A stretch of DNA of 54,422 nt, from positions 1-54,422 of the forward strand of contig JAFAFW010000064.1 in the NCBI GenBank assembly GCA_023423275.1, read 5' to 3'. Both the position numbers and the translations under genes were made by a program. Each line of letters starts with the position of its first letter. Within the stretch, counting starts at the first letter, position 1. The notes under the pieces were generated by a model. That model was not told where the DNA came from, did not search any database, and saw only the letters and a list, made by a program, of their open reading frames with translations. Shown piece by piece: positions 28,176 to 37,600 of the stretch. Origin of the DNA: Pseudomonadota bacterium. Lineage in GTDB: Bacteria; Pseudomonadota; Alphaproteobacteria; Rhizobiales; Hyphomicrobiaceae.

Positions 28176-28631
28176 ATGGATAACGTGGAGATTTTCGTCG
28201 ATTCGGATGCGTGTCCCGTCAAGGACGAGGTCGTGCGTGTGGGCGAGCGTCACAGCCTCGTCATGCATTTCGTCTCGAACACCTGGATGCGCCTGCCGCA
28301 AAGCGAATTGATGCGCCGCGTGGTCGTTTCGGATGGGCCGGACGCTGCTGACAACTGGATCGCAGAGAAGATTAGACCGGGCGACATCGCCATAACCGCG
28401 GATATCCCGCTGGCGTCACGCTGTCTCAAAGCCGGAGCGCAAGTCATCGGTCCGACCGGAAAGCCGTTCACCGACGCCGGCATCGGGATGGCGCTCGCCA
28501 TGCGCGATCTGTCAGCGCATTTGCGCGAAACCGGCGAAAGCAAAGGATATAACGCAAGCTTCACGAAGCGCGATCGTTCCCGCTTTCTGGAAGCCTTGGA
28601 AGAGGCCGTGCAGCGCGCGCGGCGTGCGTGA
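28176..28631 (+). CDS. YaiI/YqxD family protein (DUF188)
   Basis: The 151-residue protein starts with VEIFVDSDACPVKDEV, the strongly conserved motif of the DUF188 family, and contains GDIAITADIPLASRCL, a PIN-like strand with conserved aspartates. The fold resembles PIN nucleases, and a nuclease activity has been suspected but is not shown by sequence. It follows tex by 10 bp, likely co-transcribed. Length is typical. Confidence 0.9.
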   Translation: MDNVEIFVDSDACPVKDEVVRVGERHSLVMHFVSNTWMRLPQSELMRRVVVSDGPDAADNWIAEKIRPGDIAITADIPLASRCLKAGAQVIGPTGKPFTDAGIGMALAMRDLSAHLRETGESKGYNASFTKRDRSRFLEALEEAVQRARRA

Positions 28632-28638
28632 CACGGCG

Positions 28639-29742
28639 TCAGGCGTTCAGCACGATGACAGCGTGATTGTCCCACTGCCAACTGGTTTCGGCGGATTGAT
28701 GAAACCCTTTCGCCGTGGCCTCCCCCACGACACCCTGACCGCTCGTCACCAGAAACGTCTTCGGCAAGACCGCAGATGCGATTCCCGAAATGTCATTGCA
28801 GGTCACCGAGCCGACAACGTTGCCTGACGCGATGTCGATCATCGTGGCCACCGCGCCTTTCGACGAGGTCACCGCCGCAAGCTCGCCGGACGCGTCGACT
28901 GCGACCGAGCTAATGTAGCCCGACAGGCGATTTGCGATTTCATCGTCGAATCTCAGCGCCGTGAGCGGCTGATCGCGCCGATGCCGATAGACCAGCGCGC
29001 GGCCGCCGGTCACCGGCCCTTGCAACTGACCACCGATCACCACCGTATCGTCGTGGCCGATATCGAGGTGCCGTAGTGAAAGCATCTCCACCTTCCCCAA
29101 CGCGTGCCGTTCCAGAAGGTCGCCCGTGCGCAGATCGACGTACGCGAGCGACGTATCGATTGCATCCGGATTGAGAACACGGCGGCCACCGCCGAAATCG
29201 GGATGCTCGATCAGCCCCCCGTTGGCGATGACGAGCACAGGCTGCCGGCGAAGCAGCGCGAGATCATGCGGCCCGATCCCGTACGAGGGAAACTCTCCGA
29301 TCCGTTTGAAATCCGCGGTGGCATCATAAACGCCGATCATCCCTCGTGCGTTTTCGAAGTCATTTTCAGTCGCGTACAGCAGCCGGCCATCGCGGGAAAA
29401 AATGCCATGGCCGTAGAAATGCCTGTTGGCCGGTGTCGTGAAGGAGATCGGCGCAAGCGACCGATCCTTGGAAAACGCGATCGCGAAATTTCCCGGCCTG
29501 CGCGCGAACACCACGCAACGATGTGTCACCGGGCAGACCGTAAGGTCGTGGCCGCGGTCAGGCAGTGCGACCGCATGAACGTCGCGCCCATCCTCGGTAA
29601 AGATGGCTGCCGAATATTGCCCGTCCGGCCCCTTGCGGGCCGCCGCGAACAGAACGCTGTCCTTCTTTTCAGCCCACGCTGAACCCGGCGCGGCAACGAC
29701 GCTGCATGTCCCGAGCAGGAAAGTTCTGCGATCAATCACCAT
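28639..29742 (-). CDS. DUF1513 beta-propeller-like protein of the imelysin operon
   Basis: The 367-residue exported protein begins with DRRTFLLGTCSVVAAPGSAWA, a Tat-like signal peptide with twin arginines (in part). The rest belongs to DUF1513, a seven-bladed-propeller-like family found with imelysins and di-haem oxidoreductases. GPHDLALL and a repeated blade pattern are visible. It overlaps the preceding imelysin gene by 11 bp and is the last gene of the operon. A role in periplasmic iron handling is inferred from the company it keeps. Confidence 0.85.
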   Translation of the reverse strand: MVIDRRTFLLGTCSVVAAPGSAWAEKKDSVLFAAARKGPDGQYSAAIFTEDGRDVHAVALPDRGHDLTVCPVTHRCVVFARRPGNFAIAFSKDRSLAPISFTTPANRHFYGHGIFSRDGRLLYATENDFENARGMIGVYDATADFKRIGEFPSYGIGPHDLALLRRQPVLVIANGGLIEHPDFGGGRRVLNPDAIDTSLAYVDLRTGDLLERHALGKVEMLSLRHLDIGHDDTVVIGGQLQGPVTGGRALVYRHRRDQPLTALRFDDEIANRLSGYISSVAVDASGELAAVTSSKGAVATMIDIASGNVVGSVTCNDISGIASAVLPKTFLVTSGQGVVGEATAKGFHQSAETSWQWDNHAVIVLNA

Positions 29743-30859
29743 CGGACGAATTGAACCCCAGCGTGAGCCCTGCCGTCGCGGCCATGAGAATCGTAAGCTG
29801 CGTGCGCGCGTTTTTCAGGGGAAAGCCCATCGCGATCAGCCGCCTTGTAATGTCGGAATTATCGAATGGTCGGGGAACACCGATCAGCCGCCTTGCGATC
29901 TTCAGCGCGGTATTGATCTCGTTGAGGACCAGTGCGGCGTTGTCCGGCACGCTGGCAATCCCATCGACACTCTCCGTCGCGACGATGGCCTTCTGAATGC
30001 CGCCGGTGGTATAAAGATCGCGGAGTCCTTCGAGGTTCGCCGTCGTCAGCCGGAAGGTGTGGTTGCTCTTCTCCAGAACGGCCGGCAATCTGCGCCGTTG
30101 CTTTCCGAACGCCAAAGGACCGGCGACCCTTTCATCCCGAATGCGCTCCAAGCCCTGGTCAACAGACTTCGCGAGAACCTGCGTCACTTCTGAAGGTTTG
30201 ACGAAGAGCGGATTGCCGGCTCCCGGATTCAGCCAGGTATGCCGAAAGCCATCCTCTCGTGTCCAACCGTCGAGCACCTCCTGTGACAGTCTCAGGAGAT
30301 TGGCGGCAACGGCCCGCGCGAAGCCGCAACGATGTGTCCGCGCCTCGGCATTATCGTCTGCTTTCCCACGCTCCCCGAACAGCACGATTTCCAGCGCGCC
30401 TATGCCTTGCAGAGCAACGCTTTTAGACGCCAGCACCTGCGCATCGGTGACGCCCGGGTCGCGCTTTTGCAGCGCTCTTGCGACCTGCCGCGCGCCGAGT
30501 CCACGCCGATCGGGGAAGAACAGAATGCGCTCAAGGCGATTTTCCTGCGTGATAGGCCCGAAATTGATGTGCTCGACGCGGCCCCAGGCCGTCACGAACG
30601 CATCGAAAGCTCTGTCGACGCTCCTGGGAGGTTTAGGCGACGGCGGCTTCGCGCAATAGCGGTCCATCTCCTGGGACAGCCCTTTGGCGGCATTCACCAG
30701 GTTCTTGTATCCAGGCACGATATGCTTTTCGAGCGCCTGACGCGCCAAGGTCGCATGATCGAACGGTTTACGCGGTTCGGCCGCTTGCACCGCAGCCGAT
30801 GAGACAACCGCCGTAAACGCGAAGATCACAAATTGCCGAATGAAGCGTGCCGTCAACAT
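29732..30859 (-). CDS. Imelysin-family protein with a degenerate signature (second imelysin)
   Basis: The 375-residue protein has a signal peptide (about 1-27, ending in VQAAEP) and an all-helical imelysin fold. The family signature GxHxxE reads GIGALE at 152-157, with glycine 154 in place of the metal-ligand histidine. The first imelysin of the operon keeps the histidine. It starts 9 bp after the di-haem oxidoreductase gene and overlaps the DUF1513 gene. Imelysin-like proteins bind iron-type ligands outside the inner membrane in other bacteria; a partner rather than a direct metal binder is a reasonable guess here. Confidence 0.85.
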   Translation of the reverse strand: MLTARFIRQFVIFAFTAVVSSAAVQAAEPRKPFDHATLARQALEKHIVPGYKNLVNAAKGLSQEMDRYCAKPPSPKPPRSVDRAFDAFVTAWGRVEHINFGPITQENRLERILFFPDRRGLGARQVARALQKRDPGVTDAQVLASKSVALQGIGALEIVLFGERGKADDNAEARTHRCGFARAVAANLLRLSQEVLDGWTREDGFRHTWLNPGAGNPLFVKPSEVTQVLAKSVDQGLERIRDERVAGPLAFGKQRRRLPAVLEKSNHTFRLTTANLEGLRDLYTTGGIQKAIVATESVDGIASVPDNAALVLNEINTALKIARRLIGVPRPFDNSDITRRLIAMGFPLKNARTQLTILMAATAGLTLGFNSSDGD

Positions 30860-30868
30860 CAGAAACCT

Positions 30869-32395
30869 TCACAGCGAATTCACGAAATCGATCAGCTTTT
30901 TGCGGTCATCGGGCGATAGCACCGCAAATGCGTCGCGGGCGGACTGCGCTTCTCCGCCGTGCCAGAGAATGGCCTCCGCGATGCTGCGTGCCCGGCCATC
31001 ATGCAGAAAGAACGTGTGTCCGTTCACCGTTTCGGTCAGGCCGATGCCCCACAGCGGCGGTGTCCTCCACTCGCGGCCATCGGCAAAGCCTTCCGGCCTG
31101 CCATCCGCCAGGCCGTCCCCCATGTCGTGCAAAAGCAGGTCGGTATATGGCCAGATGCGCTGGTTGCGCAAATGCGGATCGGGGGAGTTTTCCCCCGTGA
31201 CATGGCTGGGGACATGGCAGCTCGCACAGCCGATCGCGCTGAAAATCCGCTTCCCTGCCAGAACATCCGCACCTGTCGGATCTCTGCGCGCCGGAACGGC
31301 GAGATTGCGCGCATAGAAGCCGACAAGATTGAGAAGCGTGCGATTGATCTCCTCGTCGGGAGCCTTGGCGGTGCCACCGTGCGGAGCCTTCCGGCAAAAT
31401 TCCTGCGCGGGCATGCAATCACCAAAAGCGCGCGGTGCTATCCAGTTGCCGATTCCGATGTCGCCCGCAAAGGCCTCAGCCGACTGTTGCAGAACCGTCG
31501 GCTGACCGGCTTTCCAGCCGAATCGGCCAAGCGTCACGCGGTTCTGTTCCACCGACCAGACACGATTGGCGCGACCGGATATGCCGTCGCCATCGCGGTC
31601 ATCCGGGTCCGCGCGCGCCAGGATATCCGCCTCGGGAATAGCCTCCAGCAGCCCCAGGCCGATCATCTGCGGCGTCATGCGCGGTGACACCATCGTCTCT
31701 GGATGCAGCGGGCCGTAGCCGAGATCGACGATGCGATACGTCGGCTTGCGCAAACGCACAACCTCGCCGCCGGCGAGCGTCACAGGGTTCTCGTCGTAGG
31801 TGACGATCATGCGGCCCTCTCCGGCATGTCCCTGAACGCCGAGTTCCTGAAGCTGGGAGCCGTAAATCGGCTCGGGAATAACGCCGCCGCGTCCTTCCGC
31901 GATCGACCTGCGTTCCTCCTCGGTTTGCGGAGGAATCGAAAGCCTGAGAAACATCGAAACCGAACGGTCTTCGACGTCAGTGCTTCTCGGTGGATGGCCG
32001 CGCCCATCCTTCAGGTGGCAGCTCTGGCAGGCCCGCGCATTGAAAAGCGGACCCAGCCCGTCCGATGAGCGCGTCGATGACGGTGCCGAAACCCACAGCT
32101 TGCGGAAGACGCCGTTGCCGATCTTGAAATCGAGTTCTTTCGCGAAACCCATGTTCGCGGAGAACTGGGAGAACGCATCGGCCGTGGTGAGACCGGTGTC
32201 CGTCGTGGCATCTCCACCGGGGCGATCCTCACCAGGCTCAAGAACTCCGGGCGCTCCACCAGCGTGCGTACTGGCGACTTGCCGGTGGCCGGCGATCTGC
32301 GAGTAGGCTGCGCCTCCGGTCAACACCAGGAGTCCGGCGACTAGTCCTGGTATCGCCGGTGCGAGCCTTTTCAGCAGACCGCCGAATTCCGCCAT
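30869..32395 (-). CDS. Di-haem oxidoreductase (DHOR, DUF1111)
   Basis: The 508-residue protein has an N-terminal membrane anchor or signal (13-35) and two c-type haem sites, CQSCH at 123-127 and CASCH at 390-394. FNARACQSCHLKDGRGHPP (in part) and IFSAIGCASCHVP are characteristic of the MauG-like/DHOR family. It would act in the periplasm in electron transfer, possibly on iron or on its neighbour proteins. It lies 6 bp after the first imelysin gene and 9 bp before the second. The substrate is not known. Confidence 0.9.
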   Translation of the reverse strand: MAEFGGLLKRLAPAIPGLVAGLLVLTGGAAYSQIAGHRQVASTHAGGAPGVLEPGEDRPGGDATTDTGLTTADAFSQFSANMGFAKELDFKIGNGVFRKLWVSAPSSTRSSDGLGPLFNARACQSCHLKDGRGHPPRSTDVEDRSVSMFLRLSIPPQTEEERRSIAEGRGGVIPEPIYGSQLQELGVQGHAGEGRMIVTYDENPVTLAGGEVVRLRKPTYRIVDLGYGPLHPETMVSPRMTPQMIGLGLLEAIPEADILARADPDDRDGDGISGRANRVWSVEQNRVTLGRFGWKAGQPTVLQQSAEAFAGDIGIGNWIAPRAFGDCMPAQEFCRKAPHGGTAKAPDEEINRTLLNLVGFYARNLAVPARRDPTGADVLAGKRIFSAIGCASCHVPSHVTGENSPDPHLRNQRIWPYTDLLLHDMGDGLADGRPEGFADGREWRTPPLWGIGLTETVNGHTFFLHDGRARSIAEAILWHGGEAQSARDAFAVLSPDDRKKLIDFVNSL

Positions 32396-32401
32396 TCCGA
32401 C

Positions 32402-33703
32402 CTATTTCTTTCCTTCCAAGGCCTTGGCCGGATCGTCGAGGCTGTCAGAGCCTTCGAACTGGATGGCCTGCAGCTCAAGCGTCGCAATCGCGCGCTCGAA
32501 CTCCTTGGTCTGCGCAATCAAGGCGCCAATCACGTCCTCGACGACGGCATTTCCTTCAGCGTTGCCCTCGCCCAGCATCTGGTCATAGGCCTCTTTGGTC
32601 TCGGCACGGGTCTTGAGAACCTGAGCCTTGGCTACCGTATCCGCCAGCGCCTTGCGAACGCGTTCATCGATCTCCGGCGCCTTGGCTTTCACGAGATCGG
32701 ACACGCTGGCACCGTCGACGACTCTGCCGTCCAGGCGCTTGTAGCGGCCCAGATACACATTCTCGATGCCCATGATGTCATAAAAATGTGAGTTGTGGGT
32801 ATTGTCGGAAAAGCAGTCGTGCTCCTCCTCGGGATCATGAAGCAGGAGGCCGAGCTTCATGCGCTCACCTGCCATTTCACCGTAGGACAAGCTGCCGAGA
32901 CCCGTGAAGATGGCCGTCAGCGCCGCGGTATCCGATTTCGCCAGTTCCTTGCGGGCTGCGCCGTCCTTCTTCCACTGCGCAACCATCCAGGTGAGATCGT
33001 CGATCATCAGATCGGTGACGACCGTGAGATACTCGATCCGCCTGTCGCAATTGCCGTTCGTGCACTTGGCCGTGTCGAAATCCGTCGCCTTGCGGTCACC
33101 GGAGCCGGCGTCGGTCCCGTTCAGATCCTGACCCCACAGAAGAAATTCGACGGCGTGGTAGCCCGTGGCGACGTTGGCTTCGATCTTCTCCGCCTCCTGA
33201 AGCGTATCCGCCAACAGCTCCTTGGTGATCCGGCTGGTGTCGACCTTACCGCCGCCGACGGTCAGCGACTTATTGGCGATGACATTCGCAGCGTACAACG
33301 GATTGCTGTCGGAGGCCGTGCCGTAGCCGTCGTCGACGTAATCGATCAGGCCTTCATCGAGCGGCCAGGCGTTCACCTTGCCTTCCCACTCATCCACGAT
33401 TTTGTTGCCGAAGCGAAAAACCTCGGTCTGCATATAAGGTACGCGCGCAGCGAGCCAGGCCTGCCGTGCGTCCTTGAGGGTGGCCTCATTCGGGTTCGCG
33501 ACCATCTTGTCGATGGCGGCCTTGAGCGCTTTGGCGGTGGTGAGAGAATCCTCGTAACCGGCCAGGGCGATATTGGCGTAGGTGTCGGTGACCTCCGCAA
33601 CGCTCGCGGCCGAGGCGGCTGACATCGGCAGAAGAGCTGCGAGCGAGACGATCGTTGCGACACACCCCGTGATGCGCCTGGGAACCTTAAAGCGAAAATG
33701 CAC
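32402..33703 (-). CDS. Imelysin-family iron-regulated protein (first imelysin, IrpA-like)
   Basis: The 433-residue exported protein has a signal peptide ending around SAASAA (31-34) and the imelysin signature GYHAVE at 181-186 with His183 and Glu186, followed by FLLWGQDLN. The GTG start at 33703 is chosen because AGGAGG lies five bases upstream and it places the signal peptide at the N-terminus; the frame is open much further but that part is arginine-rich shadow. It is the first gene of imelysin-DHOR-imelysin-DUF1513, an arrangement seen in iron-regulated operons of other proteobacteria. Four genes on the minus strand are packed with gaps under 10 bp. Confidence 0.9.
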   Translation of the reverse strand: MHFRFKVPRRITGCVATIVSLAALLPMSAASAASVAEVTDTYANIALAGYEDSLTTAKALKAAIDKMVANPNEATLKDARQAWLAARVPYMQTEVFRFGNKIVDEWEGKVNAWPLDEGLIDYVDDGYGTASDSNPLYAANVIANKSLTVGGGKVDTSRITKELLADTLQEAEKIEANVATGYHAVEFLLWGQDLNGTDAGSGDRKATDFDTAKCTNGNCDRRIEYLTVVTDLMIDDLTWMVAQWKKDGAARKELAKSDTAALTAIFTGLGSLSYGEMAGERMKLGLLLHDPEEEHDCFSDNTHNSHFYDIMGIENVYLGRYKRLDGRVVDGASVSDLVKAKAPEIDERVRKALADTVAKAQVLKTRAETKEAYDQMLGEGNAEGNAVVEDVIGALIAQTKEFERAIATLELQAIQFEGSDSLDDPAKALEGKK

Positions 33704-33875
33704 GGTCACCTCCTCGAAATCGCCTCGGCGCTTGCCGTTGCTGCGTTTTGCCCCTACGGGCCCCTGCGGGGCTCCGCGTCTGCGCGTCCGTTCGCGGACC
33801 GCGAATATAGCAAGAGACTTGCGCGCCGACAGATCTCGCCGACCCCTCGACCCGCTCATCGAACGACTGTCGATG

Positions 33876-33904
33876 GCTCTACGAAAGTGGAGTGTGCTTG
33901 TCAA
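33876..33904 (-). promoter_or_regulatory. Candidate promoter of the imelysin operon
   Basis: On the minus strand a perfect TTGACA (33904-33899) is followed after 17 bp by TAGAGC (33881-33876), a weak -10. The implied leader to the GTG at 33703 would be about 165 nt and includes two small GC-rich hairpins. Confidence 0.4.
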
Positions 33905-33931
33905 CAAAACCACGCCCAAAATGCATATCTA

Positions 33932-33960
33932 AGCCGGGCACAACCACGTCTCGCCCGGCT
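33932..33960 (-). terminator. Inverted repeat downstream of dps
   Basis: AGCCGGGC (33932-33939) and GCCCGGCT (33953-33960) pair perfectly around 13 nt. It lies 46 bp after the dps stop. The minus-strand RNA that follows, UAGAUAUGCAUUUU, is only partly U-rich, so termination is plausible but not certain. Confidence 0.45.
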
Positions 33961-34005
33961 CGAACACACACGCAACAATGGACGGTTCAGACCGGAGAAA
34001 ACAGC

Positions 34006-34482
34006 CTAGACTTCGTGCGATCCGATGAACCAGAGATCCTTGTCCACAGAACGTGACACCTGCGTGAAGATATCGGCGGTGTCGGCGTCGGAAGCGTTAT
34101 CCGCTTCGTCGATCGCGGCACGCACAGCTTTTGCGAAAGCGCCGATCCGCTCCGTCAGTGCCTTGAGATGATCAGCCTGCTTGGTGGCGTCTGCCGGATA
34201 TGGATCGATTTTCGTTGCAGAAGCGACCGCTTGCGTCGTTCCCATGGCTTGGCCGCCAAGCTGGACGGCGCGCTCCGCAATCGTATCGACGTGATCATCG
34301 AAGCGCGTAGAGACCTGATCGAAGAGTTCGTGCAGCGCGATAAAGTTCGGCCCCTTGATATTCCAATGTGCCTGCTTGATCGCCAGACGTACGTCAATGG
34401 CATCGGCCAATCGGGCGTTCAGAAGGTTGATCATCGCTTTGCTGGAGTTGTGCGTCACGCCGGGAGCGAAACTGCGGGTCAT
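34006..34482 (-). CDS. dps: Dps ferritin-like DNA-protection protein
   Basis: The 158-residue protein forms dodecameric shells that oxidise and store iron and shield DNA. The inter-subunit ferroxidase residues match the E. coli spacing: His39, His51, Asp55, Asp66 and Glu70, in KQAHWNIKG, HELFDQ and DHVDTIAER. Length is normal. It lies next to the imelysin operon on the same strand, which fits a local iron theme. An AGGA site precedes the ATG. An imperfect stem (34554-34594) lies upstream, after the RND pump gene. Confidence 0.95.
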   Translation of the reverse strand: MTRSFAPGVTHNSSKAMINLLNARLADAIDVRLAIKQAHWNIKGPNFIALHELFDQVSTRFDDHVDTIAERAVQLGGQAMGTTQAVASATKIDPYPADATKQADHLKALTERIGAFAKAVRAAIDEADNASDADTADIFTQVSRSVDKDLWFIGSHEV

Positions 34483-34553
34483 GGTTCAATCCTATAGGTG
34501 AGTCAGCTTGGTACGAGCCAATGGACCGACCTCTGTTCGCGCAAACGCGAGAG

Positions 34554-34594
34554 CCAGGAGATCGCCTAGTCATAACGTGTTTTTGCGATCCTGG
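34554..34594 (-). terminator. Imperfect stem between the RND pump gene and dps
   Basis: CCAGGAGATCGC (34554-34565) pairs with GCGATCCTGG (34585-34594) if two bases are bulged, around a 19-nt loop. It lies 44 bp after the RND pump stop codon and 72 bp before dps. It could end the pump transcript or sit in the dps promoter region; I cannot decide. Confidence 0.3.
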
Positions 34595-34637
34595 TTCACT
34601 TTGTGGCAACCGTGTTGATCGCAACCCGTTTCTGCGG

Positions 34638-37600
34638 CTACGGATTTGACGCCTCGGTGTGTGCAGGCGCGGAGGCTCCTCCAAACCTGGCTTTGATCCG
34701 TTCGCGCGCAGACTGGAACGTCATATACAGCATCGGAATGAGGAAAATTCCAATGGTGCTTGCCGTCAGCATGCCGACAAAAACCGGCGTACTGACGTTC
34801 CGTCGCGCGATCATCGATGCGCCGTCTGCCCACACCAGGGGAACCAATCCGAGGATGAACGCGATCGACGTCATCATCACGGCCCGGAATCGCAACCGCG
34901 CTCCGACCTCGGCCGCCTCCGCGATGCTCATGCCGGCTTCTCGCCGCTCCTTCGCGAACTCCACGATCAGAATGCCGTTTTTCGCCGCCAGTGCGATCAG
35001 GACGACCAGTCCGATCTGGGCGTAAAGATCGAGCGTCACACGCGCGATCAGCATTCCCACGAAGGCGCCCAGAATTCCGACCGACACCGACAACAGCACC
35101 GGGATCGGAATAACCCAGCTCTCATACAGGCCAACGAGAAACAGGTACGCAAACAGCACGGCCAGCGCGAGAATAGCGCCCGTTTGCCCAGATGCGCGTT
35201 GCTCCTGGAAGGCGGTGCCGGTCCACTCGAATGCGTAGCCCTGCGGTAGCACTCTGTCAGAGACCTCCGCCATCGCGTTCATGGCTGTGCCGGAGGAGAC
35301 GCCGGGCGCGGGGCTGCCGTTGATCGTCACCGAGCGATAGTTGTTATACCGCGTGACAACCGCCGGACCGGTCACCGGCCGCACCTCGGCAATCGACTGC
35401 AGCGGCACCATCGCACCGCTGTTGCTGCGGACGTAGATCTCCCAAAGCGCGTTGATGTCACGCCGGTCGCGCGCATCACCCTGCAAGTTGACCTGCCACG
35501 TCCGTCCGAACAGGTTGAAGTTATTGACGAACGTACCGCCAAGCGTCGCCTGCAGCGTCGAGAACACGCTCTCCATCGTCAATCCGAGCGCCTGGGCTTT
35601 GTCGCGGTCGATATCGAGGTAAAGCGATGGCGTATTGGCTGCAAACGTCGTGAAAACGCGCGTCAGGCGCGGATCCTGGTTGGCGGCGGCGATCAGCCCA
35701 TTGGCGACGCTTGCCATGGCCGTGGGCTCGGCGCCTTCCAGGTTGTTGAGCTGATATTCGAAGCCACCGCCGGTCGACAGGCCAATGATGGGCGGCAGGT
35801 TGAAGGGCAATATGTTCGCCGCCAGGATTTGCTGGGACGCGACGAAAATCTTGCCGATCAAGGCTTGCGCGGAATCACCAGCAGCAGTGCGATCCGCGAA
35901 GGGTTTCAAACGCACGACCATCAGCGCGTTGTTGCTGGCGGAGTAGTTGTCGAGCAGCGAAAACCCGGAGACGGCAATGACGTCGTCGACCGGCGGCATG
36001 CTTTTGACCAGCGCCTCAACCTGCCTGACAACGGCCTTGGTGCGCGCAACCGATGCGCCTTCCGGAAGCTGGATGTTGATGAAGAACGCGCCCTGATCTT
36101 CCTCGGGAAGGAACCCGCCCGGCGTGATGGAGGCTAGGCCGAGAATGCCGCCGAAGCAGATCGCAACGGCAACGACGGACACAACCGCAATCCGCAGCAG
36201 CCTGCTCACGACGTAGGCATAGCCGTCGCGGACGCTGTCGATCCGACGGCCGATCCAACCCATGATTCCCCGCCGCGGGCCGCTGTGCCTGAGAAACACG
36301 GCGCAGAGGGCCGGTGACAGTGTCAATGCGTTGAGCGCGGAGAATAGCATCGCGACACTGATCGTCACCGCGAATTGCCGGAACAGTTCGCCGGAGATGC
36401 CGGGGATGAATCCAATCGGCACGAACACCGACAGGAGCACCATCGTGATGGCGATAATCGGCGCCGTCACCTCTCCCATCGCTTTCTTCGACGCGTCCGA
36501 TGGAGAAAGCTCCGGCTCTTCCTCCATCACGCGTTCGACGTTCTCCACCACGACGATCGCGTCGTCGACGACGATACCGATCGCCAGCACCATGGCGAGC
36601 AAGGAAACCGTGTTGGCCGAATATCCAAGCGCCAGGAGAACCGCAAACGTCGCAATCAGGCTGACGGGCACGGCAATAATCGGAATCAGCGTCGCCCGGA
36701 AATTCCCGAGGAAAAGAAACACTACGAGCGCAACGAGAATGAAGGCCTCGATCAGCGTATGGATAACCGCGGTGACCGTATCATTCACGAACGTCGTAGA
36801 ATCATAAACCGCGCGCACATCCATGCCCGGCGGGAAACGCTTGCGCAGCTCATCGAGCTTGTTCTGAACCGCGGTGGCTGTGGTGAGCGCGTTCGCGCCC
36901 GGCGCAAGATAGATGCCGATGACGACAGCCGGCTCGCCGTTGAGGGACGCCTCCGAATCTTCGTTCAGCGCACCGAGTTCCACACGCGCGACGTCCCGCA
37001 CGTGCAGGATCGATCCATCCGGATTGGCGCGAATGACGATGTTGCCGAATTCCTCAGGCGTCGTCAGCCGACCCTGCGTCTGGACATTGAACTGGAATTT
37101 CTGATCGTCGGGAACGGGCCGCGCGCCGATACGTCCGACGGGAGCCTGCACGTTCTGTGTCCGGATGGCGGCCACGATATCGGACGGCACGAGGCCGAGG
37201 CTGGTCAGCCGGTCGATATCGAACCAGATCCGCATCGAATAGTTGAGACGCCCGAACAGCGACGCAGAGCCGACGCCCGAGGTTCGCGCGATCTCATCGA
37301 GGATATTGATGGTCGCGTAGTTGGTCAGGAACAGCGGGGTATAATTCTTGTCGTTGCTGTAGAGCGAAATGAACTGCAGAATCGAACTCGACTGCTTTTG
37401 AACCGTGAGGCCCTGGAGCTGAACCTCATTCGGGAGCTGCGAAAGAGCCGTCTGCACACGGTTATTGACGTTGACAGTGTTGATATCGGGATCGGTCCCG
37501 AGCTCGAAGCTGACCGTCAGATTGTAAGATCCATCGCTGCCGCTCGTACTCTTCATGTAGAGCATCTTGTCGACGCCGATGACTTTCGCCTCGAGAGGCT

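Larger units (their letters stand above)
33704..34005. other. Intergenic region upstream of the imelysin operon
   Basis: The 302 bp between dps and the imelysin operon contain no convincing gene. They hold a candidate promoter (33876-33904), two short hairpins on the minus-strand leader (33786-33799, GTCCG-TTCG-CGGAC; 33760-33772, GCCCC-TGC-GGGGC) and an inverted repeat after dps (33932-33960). I looked for Irr (TTTAGAA-type), RirA (TGATAAA-type) and Fur boxes and did not find a clear one. Confidence 0.5.

Noticed and set aside
33704..34005. Iron-regulator boxes (Irr, RirA, Fur) before the imelysin operon
   Set aside because: I searched by eye for TTTAGAA-, TGATAAA- and GATAAT-type palindromes and found none convincing.
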